Shown here one piece after another: positions 38,411 to 39,094 of a stretch of DNA of 39,094 nucleotides. A program made the position numbers and the translations under genes. A model generated the notes under the pieces. That model had not been told where the DNA came from. It did no database searches and was given only the letters and a program-made list of their open reading frames with translations. The DNA lies in contig NZ_JAIHLQ010000049.1 of assembly GCF_019733355.1 (NCBI RefSeq), positions 1 through 39,094 on the forward strand. The letters run 5' to 3'. Within the stretch, counting starts at the first letter, position 1; each line of letters begins with the position of its first letter. The DNA comes from Pseudomonas baetica. GTDB lineage: Bacteria; Pseudomonadota; Gammaproteobacteria; Pseudomonadales; Pseudomonadaceae.

Positions 38411-39025
38411 ATGGAGGTTGACTTGGCTTGCGTGGGCTTAGTGAACGGCCGCCGCACTGTGGCCTCGTTGCTTAGCGATGAAGACTGGAAGGAAGTCGTG
38501 AAGCTGTCCAAAGGCCGGCAGGTGCTCATGCCGGATACGAAACTTCCTGCACAGGCCAAAACCCTCAGATGGGATGGCGGCATCACCAGATACTTTTCCC
38601 ACTTCCCTGGAGAGAGCCCAGAGGGCTATACCAGCACTGAAAGCCCAGAACATATCGCCATGAAGGTAGCCATCTACAAAGCGCTGGTCGATCTAGGCAT
38701 TCGCGCCGAGCTTGAAGATGGTGTAGACGATTGGCGAGCTGACATTCTGGTTGGCGACTCTGCCTTTGCTCCGCGCCTAGCAATAGAAGTGCAGATTTCG
38801 CCTCAGTCAGCGCAGCGGACATACGAGCGTACTGAGCAGCGCAATCACTCCGGTGTTCCTACTCTTTGGATATTCGGCAGTATCGGCCTGACGGGCCGTC
38901 TCTCCGAGGATCTAGCACGGAGAAACCCCATCTTCGTCGCAGAAACCCCCCAGGATGCAGCCGATATAGGGGAGCCCGCAGAATTCGGAAAAAATCGTAC
39001 GCTAAGGTTTTCCGGGCATCCGTAA
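38411..39025 (+). CDS. CoiA-like nuclease-domain protein
   Basis: The 204-residue product fits the competence CoiA-like family. It has [10 protein letters not shown] (the HFAH region), then [22 protein letters not shown] (the ESxEH-xxxK helix), [11 protein letters not shown] and [20 protein letters not shown] (the RAD and EVQ strands of a PD-(D/E)xK-type nuclease), and VPTLWIFG. In Gram-positive bacteria CoiA supports DNA uptake and recombination; in other bacteria relatives are found on mobile elements with no known task. The usual N-terminal CxxC zinc knuckle is missing ([11 protein letters not shown] in its place). The ATG has a poor ribosome site and the true start may be later. A possible hairpin follows. 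Confidence 0.75.
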
Positions 39026-39048
39026 GGGCCGAAACTTCCCGTCTTCCA

Positions 39049-39070
39049 GTCTGCGGCTCTGCCGCCAGAC
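39049..39070 (+). terminator. Possible terminator of the CoiA-like gene
   Basis: GTCTGCGGC and GCCGCCAGAC can form a 9-bp stem with one bulged C and a 3-base loop, 24 bases after the stop. No T run follows, so support is modest. Confidence 0.35.
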
Positions 39071-39094
39071 GTAATCGCCGGTTAGGTTGATGTG

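Noticed and set aside
1..39094. CRISPR array, rRNA or tRNA genes
   Set aside because: No regularly spaced repeats and no recognisable rRNA or tRNA sequence were seen on either strand.

Overview
The window reads as accessory DNA of a Pseudomonas-like gammaproteobacterium, most likely part of a large plasmid, integrative conjugative element or genomic island. This is an inference. The support is a prepilin peptidase (PilD), two different tyrosine recombinases, a KfrA-type plasmid DNA-binding protein, a ParB-like partition protein, an IS3-family remnant, many unrecognised small genes, and an absence of housekeeping or metabolic genes. GTG and TTG starts are common, and several genes overlap or are closely spaced.

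Layout. 1-0.15 kb: right end of an IS3-family element. 0.3-3.5 kb: a stand-alone CheY-like receiver, a probable PARP-fold ADP-ribosyltransferase, pilD, and a tyrosine recombinase overlapping the pilD end. 3.6-7.2 kb (minus strand): two small membrane proteins, a protein with about seven SANT/Myb-like helix-turn-helix repeats, and a DUF3800-like gene split by a frame change. 7.2-11.9 kb: KfrA and a second tyrosine recombinase diverge from a palindrome-bearing promoter region, followed by small genes and a ParB-like protein with its own dyad. 12-25.8 kb: a long stretch rich in cell-envelope genes on both strands. It holds a DsbD homologue that has lost its membrane and C-terminal redox cysteines, a separate DsbD-C-terminus-like thioredoxin with CxxC, two TolA/TonB-C-terminal-type proteins, a membrane HExxH protease, an M48 lipoprotein protease, a lipoprotein alpha/beta hydrolase and several small membrane proteins. 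An ERCC4 (XPF/Mus81-type) nuclease is coupled to a protein made of two copies of one domain. 25.9-28.5 kb: a type V autotransporter. 29-32.1 kb: a triple-HTH protein followed by a 716-residue protein of unknown function. 32.2-39 kb: an Hfq-like protein with a long basic tail, a single-HKD PLD-family protein, a class-II-like Fic protein, an intergenic region with 15-bp inverted repeats, and a CoiA-like nuclease.

How it may work together. The first 12 kb looks like mobility and maintenance functions, each regulator sitting next to a palindrome. The middle looks like an accessory envelope module (redox relay, proteolysis, trans-periplasmic proteins, autotransporter). The right end collects nucleic-acid-acting and protein-modifying enzymes of the sort often found in defence or conflict islands. 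Two genes (DUF3800-like and a membrane protein near 23 kb) are each broken by what looks like one extra T in a short T run, so sequence error and true mutation both need to be considered.
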